A DNA stretch of 34,801 nt from Granulosicoccus sp964437945 (GCA_964437945.1 CAYTJF010000031.1:1-34801); one strand, 5' to 3'; numbered from the stretch's first letter, positions 17,115-25,260 are shown. The notes: a model not told the origin generated them from the sequence alone. Program-made: numbers and translations.

Positions 17115-17932
17115 TTGCTGACCCTGTTTTGACGTAGAAAGAAAAACACCTGAGCAACGATAACCAGTGTCATGGATATTAAAAACACCAGTGTTCCAAT
17201 AGCATTGACTTGTGGATCGATATTGCCTTGTACTATTTCAAGAATAAGAACCGGTACTGTTTTATTTAAGCCAGACACAAACCAGGCGATCGCGAACTCA
17301 TCGAATGAAACAGCTGCTGTTAAAAACAATGCAGATATTATGGCCGGCTTGCAAAAAGGAAAAATAACCTCACGCATGGTTCGCCATTCGCTGGCACCCA
17401 GATTCCAGGCGGCCGACTCTAAATCCTTGTCCATTTGGTTGAGTCTAAGTCGAATAATGGCCATCGCGAAAGGGGCGGTTAGCACCGAATGAGCGATGAT
17501 CACAGACCATAGCTGACCAGAGGCGCCAATTTTTGAAAACCATGCCAGCATGGCCAGAGCCATTATGATCAGCGGGATAGTGGGCGGTAGCAGCACCAAT
17601 GCAAGATACGCAGGCTTGAAACGAAAACGATACCGGTAGTCTGTGTAGGCTGTGCAGAATCCGAGTAGCGTGGCGAGCATGGCTGTGGATACAGACACAA
17701 TGATGCTGTTACGAAATGCCTCCCATACATCCGGGTCTGCAAAGATGGTCTCATACCATTTCAATGTGAATGATTCGAGGGGAATGGTTGGAAATCGTGC
17801 CGAGTTAAACGAGAAGATCACACTAAAAACTATCGGTGCGAATATAAAAAGGAAAAGCAAAATGACGTACAGGCGCAATGACCAGTCGAGCACAAACTGG
17901 CCATTGATCGAATTGTTCGTTGGTTTGCTCAT
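17111..17932 (-). CDS. ABC importer permease (PotC-like)
   Basis: A 273-residue permease with about six helices. The family EAA loop reads LESAAWNLGASEWRTMREVIFPFCKPAI. FAPIVFSVIFSFNS and PTIPLESFTLKWYETIFADPDVW are typical of PotC-like subunits. It overlaps the ATPase gene downstream by four bases and lies nine bases after the first permease gene. It forms the membrane channel with the PotB-like subunit. Confidence 0.92.
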   Translation of the reverse strand: MSKPTNNSINGQFVLDWSLRLYVILLFLFIFAPIVFSVIFSFNSARFPTIPLESFTLKWYETIFADPDVWEAFRNSIIVSVSTAMLATLLGFCTAYTDYRYRFRFKPAYLALVLLPPTIPLIIMALAMLAWFSKIGASGQLWSVIIAHSVLTAPFAMAIIRLRLNQMDKDLESAAWNLGASEWRTMREVIFPFCKPAIISALFLTAAVSFDEFAIAWFVSGLNKTVPVLILEIVQGNIDPQVNAIGTLVFLISMTLVIVAQVFFFLRQNRVSN

Positions 17933-17941
17933 CTCAATTTT

Positions 17942-18880
17942 TCACCGGCTGGCCCGGGTGCGATAAGCCAGTGCCAAAGCTGCAAATGCAATCGTAATCA
18001 AGGTTACCATCATGACTACGGCAACCACTGCTGCACGAGGCCATTGTTGCCCTGATTTAGTGGTATCAATAATCAGGATAGGCAGTGTGGGTGGTTTGGA
18101 TCCGCCTAGATAATAAGGACTGACAAAGTCGCCAAACGATAAGATAAAGCAAAACAAGGCGGCAACGATGAGGCCGGTTTTCGCTAGCGGCATAATAACG
18201 GTGTAGATGCCGCGAAGCGGCGAGCATCCCAGGTTGTGGGCAGCCTGAATCAGGTTGCGATCAATGTTTGATAGCGCAAAGGTTTGTAGTACAACCACTA
18301 ACGGTAGTGTCAGGGTCATGTAGCCCACCAGCGTTCCAAACTTTGTGTTGAGCATGGTGAAAGGGCCAATGCCGAAGTTGTCGAAAAAGGCGTTAAGCGC
18401 ACCACTTTCTGCTAGAATCACAAACCACGAAAAAATGCGTACAAGATAGCTGGTAAAAAAAGGAATAATCAACAGAAACAATGCCCACCGTCGAACTGTT
18501 GCTGACACTTTAAACGCTAGTGTGAATGAAGCTGGAAAGGCCAGCAGTGAAGCTATTAAGGTTGATAGAGTGGCAAGTCCGAAGGTTAGAAAATAGCTGT
18601 CCCAAAAATAGTCTCTTGAGAACATTTTGCTCCAGTTCTTTAGCTCAAACGCTTCCTCCATTCGATAATTTTTTACCAGGAAGAAGGACATGGCGATCAT
18701 AAAAAGCAATGGTCCAATAAAGAACAGTGCCTGCCACACAATGATAGGTAGTCGCCAGGCTAAGGCGAATCCATCGAACGATCTGGTTGATCCGTTCGAT
18801 CTTTTTGATCCACTCGATCCATTCGATCCACTGGTTGGCTTATTTGCAGAAGTGTGCACTTTGGAGTTGCGAGAAGTCAT
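17942..18880 (-). CDS. ABC importer permease (PotB-like) with low-complexity N-terminus
   Basis: A 312-residue permease. Residues 1-35 are a cytoplasmic Ser/Gly/Asn/Lys-rich tract unlike ordinary PotB, encoded by a 9-base tandem repeat (18780-18833). From about residue 40 the usual fold follows: PIIVWQALFFIGPLLFM, SYLVRIFSWFVILAESGALN and the EAA loop IQAAHNLGCSPLRGIYTVIMPLAKTGL. The long tail may be real or the start may lie further in, but no in-frame ATG after the repeat is better supported. It is located after the binding-protein gene and a hairpin in the operon. Confidence 0.88.
   Translation of the reverse strand: MTSRNSKVHTSANKPTSGSNGSSGSKRSNGSTRSFDGFALAWRLPIIVWQALFFIGPLLFMIAMSFFLVKNYRMEEAFELKNWSKMFSRDYFWDSYFLTFGLATLSTLIASLLAFPASFTLAFKVSATVRRWALFLLIIPFFTSYLVRIFSWFVILAESGALNAFFDNFGIGPFTMLNTKFGTLVGYMTLTLPLVVVLQTFALSNIDRNLIQAAHNLGCSPLRGIYTVIMPLAKTGLIVAALFCFILSFGDFVSPYYLGGSKPPTLPILIIDTTKSGQQWPRAAVVAVVMMVTLITIAFAALALAYRTRASR
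18780..18833 (-). repeat. 9-base tandem repeat (GATCCxxTC) inside the PotB-like gene
   Basis: Six contiguous 9-base units on the plus strand: GATCTGGTT, GATCCGTTC, GATCTTTTT, GATCCACTC, GATCCATTC, GATCCACTG. Because the unit is three codons, the minus-strand protein gains repeated xGS/xRS tripeptides (NGS, SGS, KRS, NGS, TRS) without frame loss. A slippage origin and length variation between strains are likely. Confidence 0.8.
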
Positions 18881-18948
18881 TCACTCGTTGTCGGATGTGG
18901 AACTGGTCATTCACTCTTAGTCAATTGGTGACTTTCAATAAGCTTAAG

Positions 18949-18987
18949 TCTACTGAAGACCCAATAACTTAACGGAACTTCAGTAGA
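18949..18987 (-). promoter_or_regulatory. intercistronic hairpin after the binding-protein gene
   Basis: A perfect 10-bp inverted repeat (TCTACTGAAG at 18949-18958 and CTTCAGTAGA at 18978-18987) with a 19-base loop lies between the binding-protein stop and the first permease gene. No T-run follows on the minus strand, so it is more like an mRNA-stabilising or processing hairpin than a complete terminator. Such elements let binding proteins outnumber permeases. Confidence 0.55.
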
Positions 18988-19002
18988 TTGCTCGATTAAA
19001 CT

Positions 19003-20148
19003 TTACGCGTTTTTGTATTCTGACCAATAGTCGTTCCAGTCTTCCAGCGATTGCTGCACTGGAATGTCTCGATAGTGAATTCGACCTTCATTAATCAATG
19101 CTATTGGATCGTTAGGATTACCATCAATCTGCCCAGAGCGTTCTGCTTCTTTCGGATCAACTTCCTGAAGCATTGCGCGGCCCGCTTTGGTTATACAAAA
19201 ACCTGGGTAGGCGGCCATCTGCGCTGATTTTACCTGTCCTTCAGGCGACATCATGTACTGAATGAATTTTTTAACCATGTCAGCTTTTTCTGAACCTATG
19301 CCGATGGAATAGCTTTCGGTAAATTGAATACCACCTTCTTTTGGTATAACCGATGCGACCGGTGCACCATCTTTTTCCAGTACGCCGGTTATCCAGTCAC
19401 CGATACCACACATGGCAAGCATTTCACCGTTCTTAAGTGAGTTGAATGTACCACCGTAGTCGAAGAAACCCCCAACCTGTGGTCGCAAGCTGGTTGTTGT
19501 CTCTTGTACTTTATCCCACTTGGCATCATCCAGATCCCAAAGGCCTGCACCATTACCATTGTAAAGGCTCATCATGCCAAGGCTTGGCAAATGCCAATCG
19601 AAGTGTCCCACCTTACCTTCTAATTCTGGTTTCCAGAAACACTCGTAGCTCATCGCTTCCTCTTTCGTTACAGCAGTTGTGTTGTAGGACACGCCTAAAT
19701 GCCCGCCTCGTAACATCATGGAAAACAGTTTTCCGTCTTTCCAATGACCAGGGAATTGTGTGAAGTCTTCATGCAGCATGTCATCAAACGGATAGTCTGC
19801 TGCATTCATTTCTTCGATGTAGCCTGCCGCGTTAAGCTGCTGAACAAACTCGGCGTCGGATAAAATTAAATCATAGGTCCCTGGCGGAGACTGGGCGATC
19901 AGTGCAAGCATATTGTCGCCACCGGCATAGTATTTCGGTTTGAACTTCACATTATTGGCAGCTTCAAACTCTGCCACCATGTCTGGCTCGCCATGACCGT
20001 ACCAGGCCAACATGTTGATCTCTGTGGTCTGTGCCCAGGCTCGGCTGATATAAGGTGCTGTAATTGCTGCCATCCCAGAGTACTTGATAAACTCTCGTCG
20101 GGTCGGTGTAAAAACGCTACCCTTTTTTTCGCTGATCTTATCGCTCAC
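19003..20148 (-). CDS. periplasmic binding protein, PotD-like, Tat-exported
   Basis: A 381-residue extracytoplasmic binding protein of the spermidine/putrescine (type 2) class. A twin-arginine signal is visible (TRREFIKYSGMAA, then ISRAWAQ). The mature protein starts with TEINMLAWYGHGEPDMVAEFE and has YDLILSDAEFVQQLNAAGYIEEMN and GVSYNTTAV, as expected for the family. GTG 20148 is preceded by AGGAG at a good distance. Tat export suggests folding, possibly with a ligand or cofactor, before translocation. It leads the minus-strand operon (binding protein, two permeases, ATPase, NodB-type hydrolase), divergent from the BtpA-like gene across 252 bases. Confidence 0.9.
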   Translation of the reverse strand: MSDKISEKKGSVFTPTRREFIKYSGMAAITAPYISRAWAQTTEINMLAWYGHGEPDMVAEFEAANNVKFKPKYYAGGDNMLALIAQSPPGTYDLILSDAEFVQQLNAAGYIEEMNAADYPFDDMLHEDFTQFPGHWKDGKLFSMMLRGGHLGVSYNTTAVTKEEAMSYECFWKPELEGKVGHFDWHLPSLGMMSLYNGNGAGLWDLDDAKWDKVQETTTSLRPQVGGFFDYGGTFNSLKNGEMLAMCGIGDWITGVLEKDGAPVASVIPKEGGIQFTESYSIGIGSEKADMVKKFIQYMMSPEGQVKSAQMAAYPGFCITKAGRAMLQEVDPKEAERSGQIDGNPNDPIALINEGRIHYRDIPVQQSLEDWNDYWSEYKNA

Positions 20149-20400
20149 TTTATATCTGCTCCTGTTACTTTTTTTGAATCTGTGTATTTATTGGACGCTG
20201 CGAAACGCATCGTCGATGTCAAAAATCCGTGTCTACCCAGTAAATCACACCTTAGTCAGTATTCACAACGACTATTTTTTGCAGAATGACTGATAACCAT
20301 CTTCGCGCACGGCGCACTGAATGGGGGCGCAAACGGGCGTGAAGGTTAATACCAAAGGTTGGTCTTGACAGACCCGCCTGATAGCTGTGAGGATGCCGAA

Positions 20401-21138
20401 ATGAATCGAGAACAGTTAAAACAACAGTTTAATGAAACCAGCCTACTGGTACTGCCGGTTATTCACGTGCAAGACAATGAGCAAGCCGAGACCAATATCA
20501 GGTTAGCGATGCAGGCAAAGTGCCCAGGTGTTTTCCTCATTAATCATGACTTTCCGTACGCCGAACTACTACCCATTATTCGCCATGTCAGGCGCGCTTT
20601 TCCGAACTACTGGATTGGTGTTAATTTTCTTGCCCAAACGGGGAAAGTTGCTTTTCCTGTTCTGGCTGAGCTTGCCAACCAGGGAGTCAAAGTTGATGGT
20701 TATTGGGCAGATGATGCGCGAATTGATGAGCGACGAAGCGCCAGCAATCAGTTCGAAGCTGAACAGATCGCAGCGACCAAGGCCGAATGTGGCTGGAACG
20801 GGTTGTATTTTGGTGGTACAGCTTTTAAAAAACAGCGAGAGGTTAACGCAACTGACTATGAAAAAAGCGCGACAATTGCGTGCAATTTCATGGATGTTGT
20901 TACGACATCGGGCATCGCGACCGGGCATAGCGCCGATCTGCAAAAAATACAAACCTTTCGCGCCGCTTGTAAAGACACACCACTTGCTCTAGCTTCAGGC
21001 ATAACACCAGAAAACGTTTTAAGCTACGCCCCCTACGTTGATTGTGTATTGGTCGCAACCGGCATCAATATCAAAGACGACTTTTATAATATAGACCCCG
21101 TTCGGCTGGCTAAGTTAATGGACTTGACCCGCGTATGA
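20401..21138 (+). CDS. BtpA/SgcQ-like TIM-barrel protein
   Basis: A 245-residue protein resembling the BtpA/SgcQ family, a TIM-barrel group of uncertain chemistry named for a cyanobacterial photosystem I biogenesis factor. The N-terminus LLVLPVIHVQDN parallels the GVVHLLPLPG strand. The C-terminal part DVVTTSGIATGHSADLQKI...KDTPLALASGITPENV...VLVATGI follows the family pattern SGxATG, then DTP, SGAT and VASS. ATG 20401 has GAGG before it; an in-frame start at 20359 is less likely. It precedes a phosphoribosyltransferase gene by 55 bases on the same strand. A role with a phosphoribosylated compound is an inference from that pairing. Confidence 0.75.
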   Translation: MNREQLKQQFNETSLLVLPVIHVQDNEQAETNIRLAMQAKCPGVFLINHDFPYAELLPIIRHVRRAFPNYWIGVNFLAQTGKVAFPVLAELANQGVKVDGYWADDARIDERRSASNQFEAEQIAATKAECGWNGLYFGGTAFKKQREVNATDYEKSATIACNFMDVVTTSGIATGHSADLQKIQTFRAACKDTPLALASGITPENVLSYAPYVDCVLVATGINIKDDFYNIDPVRLAKLMDLTRV

Positions 21139-21193
21139 ATTCAGATGATCAAGTGGGAATAGATGAAAATGTTAACAATTCAGGAACTGGATC

Positions 21194-21814
21194 ATGAGCA
21201 GAGATAAAGGCCCAAGAGATGACCGATGGTATTTTGCTTTGATGGCGCCCAATACAAAGGGCGAAAAATTCGCGTGGTTGGACCCAACTTCAATATACAT
21301 CAATGGGGAAGCGTTCCATGATTTGCTGGATGATCTGTGTGCAGAGCTAGACCCAGGCACAATAGACGTGGTGGCTGGTTTGGATGCCATGGGTTTTGTT
21401 TTAGGTTCAGCCATAGCTGCACGCATCGGTAAGGGTTTTTTGCCCATACGCAAGGCTGGAAAATTGTGTGTTGAAACCGATAGCGCCACGTTCACCAACT
21501 ATTCTGGTCGTACTCAAGACATGGAAATGCGCAAACCTGCCTTTTCATCTAACACTCGGGTTTTGTTGGTTGATCAATGGGTCGAAACAGGTGGCTCAAT
21601 GCACGGTGCTGTTCAGCTTATAGAACAACAGGCTGGTTTGGTTGCTGGCATGGTATCAATTGTTATTGAAGACAACGAAACTACCCGGACCTATCGTAAA
21701 AAATATCACTGTGTGTCTGCGATTTTACCCGGCACGCCGTGGCAGGAACAGGCTAATGCGCAAACCCTGGATAGCTTTGAGCACTATAAACCGGAGTTGG
21801 CTTTTCCGGTTTAG
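21194..21814 (+). CDS. phosphoribosyltransferase (APRT-like, type I)
   Basis: A 206-residue type I phosphoribosyltransferase. The PRPP-binding loop reads VLLVDQWVETGGSMHGAV near residue 118. It has a single leading Asp followed by Gln, where adenine phosphoribosyltransferases usually have two acids; the WxETG variant is seen in an APRT-like subgroup. DVVAGLDAMGFVLGSAIAARIGKGFLPIRKAGKL resembles the APRT flexible-loop strand pattern (GLDARGFLFGxxxA...RKxGKLP). It probably transfers phosphoribose to a base from the substrate of the adjacent importer, or works in reverse. It is co-transcribed with the BtpA-like gene. The real base is unknown. Confidence 0.83.
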   Translation: MSRDKGPRDDRWYFALMAPNTKGEKFAWLDPTSIYINGEAFHDLLDDLCAELDPGTIDVVAGLDAMGFVLGSAIAARIGKGFLPIRKAGKLCVETDSATFTNYSGRTQDMEMRKPAFSSNTRVLLVDQWVETGGSMHGAVQLIEQQAGLVAGMVSIVIEDNETTRTYRKKYHCVSAILPGTPWQEQANAQTLDSFEHYKPELAFPV

Positions 21815-21851
21815 TCGATAGATGCGAATCTGTATCGCTAACAATTTAAAA

Positions 21852-21890
21852 AAGTAGCGAAGCAGGAATCCTGCTTACTTTATTATTGTT
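21852..21890 (+). terminator. hairpin, probable terminator after the phosphoribosyltransferase gene
   Basis: AAGTA (21852-21856) pairs with TACTT (21876-21880) and AGCAG (21861-21865) with CTGCT (21871-21875), with a small bulge and a GAATC loop. A TATTATTGTTCTT tract follows. The T-run is imperfect, so efficiency is uncertain. Confidence 0.45.
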
Positions 21891-21957
21891 CTTAGGAGCC
21901 TGAAGTGACAGGAAAAACACATAGTTTTTCTCTTAAGATAACCCCATTGAATGTCCG

Positions 21958-23133
21958 ATGTATAGAATCATGAATAAACGATCTCGCGCCAAAAAAAAAC
22001 TGATCAAAACACTTGTTCTTTTGAAGTTGCTGTTTTTGATGCTGGTGCTGCCAAATGCGGCAATGGCTTTGCTGCCATTCCAGAATACCGGCAATCTCTA
22101 TGTATCCATGTGGGATGCTGATGAAGTCGCGGTGTTCGCACCCGATGGCACACTGATCGAACGGTTCTCTGCCGATGGGCTTGATGGTCCACGCGGTATT
22201 GCGTTCAACCCATTCAACGGTGAAATCTGGATCGCCAGTGAGTTTGGCAATGCTGTGTTAATTTTCGACCACCAGAACCAGTTTTTACGTCGGTTCGAAC
22301 ACCCGGATTTTAACGAGCCTGTCGGTATAACGTTTTCGTTTTCACCAGAGTCTATCGATACCGCATCTGGGTATCTGGTTTACATCAGTAACTCGAATGG
22401 CAACGAGATTATGGTGTTTGATGAGTCGGAGAATTTAGTTGAGCGTTTCACAGGCACGGCTTTAGTCGACCCTAACTGTTCCGCATTTCTGGATGACGGC
22501 ACCTTGTTGGTAGCCAATCGCCTTGGTGGCACTCACGGCGGTGCTGGTGCGGTGTCTAGCTTTGATACTAATAACCGGTTTCAATTTGATTTTACCACCA
22601 CTGGAATCTCCAGCTTGATGGCTGTGGCACGCGACACCAACGCCATGCAAAGCGGACTGGACGATACCGTGTGGGTTACTTCAGGCGGAGGCGACACCGG
22701 GATTTATGAATTTGATCAAACTGGAAATCTATTAACGTCATTACTACCAGCTGACATCGATGATGGTCGACCGGTTGTGCCACAAGGTATCGCGTTTGAT
22801 GATGAAGGCAATTTTGTTGTTGTATCGTATCTTAATGAGGTAATTAAGTTTGATGGTAACGGCAATTTCCTTATACGCTATCCAACAGGGCCTGGTACCG
22901 CGCGCAGTACGGCATTTCAGGCGTGTGAGTCGCAGCCGGGCGCTAATGGTGAATGTGTTGCATTAGGCTCAACTGTAGCTGCGCTGCAAACCAATTCAGA
23001 CACAGACGCCAGCGACTCGCAGGGTGACGTGTCTATGAACGAAGTTGCTGTGAGTTCTGGTGGAGGTGGGGCTGGTGGTATTTTGTTTTCTTTGCTGGGT
23101 CTGTGTTTCGTCTTACGTTCCAGATTCCACTAG
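21958..23133 (+). CDS. secreted NHL beta-propeller protein with GlyGly-CTERM-like tail
   Basis: A 391-residue exported protein. A basic N-terminus and signal helix (VLLKLLFLMLVLPNAAMA) are followed by NHL/SMP-30-like propeller blades: GNLYVSMWDADEVAVFAPDG, GPRGIAFNPFNGEIWIAS, GNAVLIFDHQNQF, PQGIAFDDEGNFVVVSYLN. The C-terminus has a Gly-rich patch (SSGGGGAGG), a hydrophobic helix and a short basic end (RSRFH), as in GlyGly-CTERM sorting signals processed by rhombosortase in gammaproteobacteria. No rhombosortase gene lies in the window. It starts at ATG 21958 or ATG 21970; the ribosome site is weak. It probably ends up on or outside the outer membrane; ligand unknown. Confidence 0.82.
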   Translation: MYRIMNKRSRAKKKLIKTLVLLKLLFLMLVLPNAAMALLPFQNTGNLYVSMWDADEVAVFAPDGTLIERFSADGLDGPRGIAFNPFNGEIWIASEFGNAVLIFDHQNQFLRRFEHPDFNEPVGITFSFSPESIDTASGYLVYISNSNGNEIMVFDESENLVERFTGTALVDPNCSAFLDDGTLLVANRLGGTHGGAGAVSSFDTNNRFQFDFTTTGISSLMAVARDTNAMQSGLDDTVWVTSGGGDTGIYEFDQTGNLLTSLLPADIDDGRPVVPQGIAFDDEGNFVVVSYLNEVIKFDGNGNFLIRYPTGPGTARSTAFQACESQPGANGECVALGSTVAALQTNSDTDASDSQGDVSMNEVAVSSGGGGAGGILFSLLGLCFVLRSRFH

Positions 23134-23233
23134 CCAAATTCTGTTGTTGAAAAAGTTGGTTGTTAAGGTTGGTTACGCTAGCGCATTTTGTCGTAATGAA
23201 AAGCAAGGCATATTACGGCACGTGACGAAACAA

Positions 23234-23944
23234 TTACGATTTTAATAACTGCTCCGAGCGGTCAATATGTTTTTTTATTGTCTTCATCGCACCATGTTTG
23301 TCGTTCTCTGCAAGATAAGCGATAAGTTGTTTGTGCTCTTTCAATGTGGTTTCGTCTCTACCAGCGCTACGTAATTGCGAATAATGGTATTCGAATAGCC
23401 AGGACAGCACGGCTTCAGATACCGCTTTTAATAACTCGTTGCCAGAAATTTCAGCTATTCGTGCGTGGAAGGTAATATCATATTGAATAAATGCGACGGC
23501 GTTACCAAGATGTTTTTGTTGCTGCTCAACAATGGCATGTAGTGCATCCACATCTGCTGCCTGGCAATTCTTCGCGGCGAGTTCAACCACACCGACTTCA
23601 AACAGGCGTCTAAGTTGCTTTAGATTCTCCAGGCTCGATGGTTCCTGAGACAACAGTAACTTGGCCACATCGTCAATTTGCGCAAACGCGTTACTTGCAT
23701 TGAGTTTGGCTACTTTACTTCTTTCGCCATGCGAGACAATGATCAGGCCTTTGGATTGCAGTAATTGCAAAGCTTCGCGCACCGCAGGTCGGCCAACGCC
23801 AAACTGCTTCATCAATTCGCGTTCAGGTTGTAAATCGTCACCTGGTTTAAGCTCGCCATTTGCAATTTGACGCCGAATTTTCTCGAAAACCTGATCGCCT
23901 AATTTTTTTCGTACGATAGGTTTATGCTGGATTGAGTTAATCAC
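23234..23944 (-). CDS. GntR/FadR-type transcriptional regulator, NanR-like
   Basis: A 236-residue regulator. The N-terminal winged helix has LKPGDDLQPERELMKQFGVGRPAVREALQLLQSKGLI, followed by GERSKV as in NanR. The C-terminal FCD domain has the metal and ligand residues in the DITFHARIAEISGN region and a closing HKQLIAYLAENDKHGAMKTIKKHI. The pattern ERELM, VGRP, VREAL, KGL, GER closely follows E. coli NanR, but the ligand need not be sialic acid. It is divergent from the TRAP genes across 308 bases and is their obvious regulator, probably through the TGGTATGA repeats at 24101. Confidence 0.87.
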   Translation of the reverse strand: MINSIQHKPIVRKKLGDQVFEKIRRQIANGELKPGDDLQPERELMKQFGVGRPAVREALQLLQSKGLIIVSHGERSKVAKLNASNAFAQIDDVAKLLLSQEPSSLENLKQLRRLFEVGVVELAAKNCQAADVDALHAIVEQQQKHLGNAVAFIQYDITFHARIAEISGNELLKAVSEAVLSWLFEYHYSQLRSAGRDETTLKEHKQLIAYLAENDKHGAMKTIKKHIDRSEQLLKS

Positions 23945-24100
23945 AGTTGTTTGGTTGATATGGTTGCATTGTAAAGCTGTTAGGCATTTGGCTACTAGCT
24001 TTTAACAATGCTAACTGAGTCCCACACTCTCCGTATCTTTTCTCAGTAATTGATCAGCCGATCGTGAAAGAGAACGCCTAAAGCCCCTATCCAAGTACAA

Positions 24101-24125
24101 TGGTGAGTGGTATGATGGTATGACC
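24101..24125. promoter_or_regulatory. GGTATG direct repeats, likely operator of the NanR-like regulator
   Basis: Three head-to-tail units, TGGTGAG at 24101, TGGTATGA at 24108 and TGGTATGA at 24116, with an 8-base period. E. coli NanR binds two or three GGTATA repeats spaced by about 8-9 bases, and the adjacent regulator is NanR-like, so this is a sensible operator. The rest of the 23945-24252 gap shows no gene and no clear sigma-70 promoter to my eye. Confidence 0.55.
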
Positions 24126-24252
24126 TCTTCATTACTTATGTCAACCGACATTTTGCTGTTGCAACAGATTTGAGTGATTGATAGGGTGTCGGGGCTGGGT
24201 TGAGTGGTTTGACCCGTCCATACAAATAATATCTCTTGGAGGATATACAAGC

Positions 24253-25260
24253 GTGATTAAAAAATTATCATTGGTTGCCGCCATGGCCCTTGCTATGACA
24301 AGTGCGACAGCGATGGCTGAAACAAAACTGCGTATTCAGACGCACTTTTCGCCAGAAACTCACAACGGTAAAGCAGCTGCGAAATGGGCAGAAGATGTCC
24401 AGGCTATGTCCGGCGGAGAGATTGAACTCGAGATGTTCTATGCATCTTCAGTCGTAAAATCGGTAGAAACTTTTGATGCTGCTGTCAACGGAATTCTCGA
24501 TTGCGACATGACTGGCGGTTCTTACCAGGTTGGTAAAGACAAAGCATTTCAGTTCACTGGTGATCTGATGGGCGGTTACTCTAATCCGTATCAAATGATG
24601 GGTTGGTTGCTGCACAACGGTGGCCGTGAGGCAGTTAATGAGTTGTACAACAGCTATGACATGGAATTTGTTGGCTGGTGGGTACCGGGACCAGAGTCTC
24701 TGTCTTCAACTAAACCTATTCGAAACGTTGGTGATTTCAAAGACTGGAAATTTCGTTCACCTCCAGGATTAGCTACTTTGGTATTTGCAAACCTAGGTGC
24801 ATCCCCAATCGTGATGGACTTCAACGAGATCTTCACCGCGCTTGAAACCGGTCTGATTGACGGTGCAGATGCTGCAAACGTTAGTACCAATGTTGGCCTT
24901 GGTTTGTATGACATCGCTGAACACACTAACTATCCTGGATTCCATTCTATGCCTGCTGATCACCTGGCGTGTAACAAGAAGGTTTGGGATGAAATGGACG
25001 ATGCTCACAAGAAAATTCTTGAAGTCTCTATGGAAGCACTCGCACTGCGTATTGCGACTGAAACAGAGATCATGAATGCGAAGACTGCACAAGAGCTGGA
25101 AGCAAAAGGTGTCAACCTTTATAACTGGTCAGACGAAGATCTTGCTGCCTACCGTGATGCTGTTAAAGCAGGTTGGGAAGAGTTTGCCGAGAACGATCTG
25201 GCAAAAGCTTTGTTGAAATCGCACATCGATTTCCTGGTTGATCAAGGCGCGATGAAGTAA
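24253..25260 (+). CDS. dctP: TRAP transporter solute-binding subunit (DctP family)
   Basis: A 335-residue periplasmic receptor. The signal peptide VIKKLSLVAAMALAMTSATAMA cleaves before ETKLRIQTHF. The DctP core has THNGKAAAKWAEDVQAMSGGEIELEMFYASSVV and the ligand-carboxylate-binding Arg near residue 168 in WKFRSPPGL, followed by FNEIFTALETGLIDGADAA. GTG 24253 has GGAGG at ideal distance; the in-frame ATG upstream (24178) is before the ribosome site and unlikely. The carboxylate Arg suggests a carboxyl-bearing ligand. Product: the periplasmic component of a tripartite sodium-driven importer with the next two genes. Confidence 0.93.
   Translation: MIKKLSLVAAMALAMTSATAMAETKLRIQTHFSPETHNGKAAAKWAEDVQAMSGGEIELEMFYASSVVKSVETFDAAVNGILDCDMTGGSYQVGKDKAFQFTGDLMGGYSNPYQMMGWLLHNGGREAVNELYNSYDMEFVGWWVPGPESLSSTKPIRNVGDFKDWKFRSPPGLATLVFANLGASPIVMDFNEIFTALETGLIDGADAANVSTNVGLGLYDIAEHTNYPGFHSMPADHLACNKKVWDEMDDAHKKILEVSMEALALRIATETEIMNAKTAQELEAKGVNLYNWSDEDLAAYRDAVKAGWEEFAENDLAKALLKSHIDFLVDQGAMK

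Noticed and set aside
18780..18833. Possible CRISPR-like repeat
   Set aside because: Units are 9 bases, contiguous and inside a coding frame, with no spacers; a tandem repeat, not a CRISPR array. No other array is visible.
23234..25260. Sialic acid (nan/siaPQM) locus
   Set aside because: The regulator is NanR-like and a TRAP system follows, but no lyase, kinase or epimerase is present, and the enzymes next door are amidino- and amidase-type.
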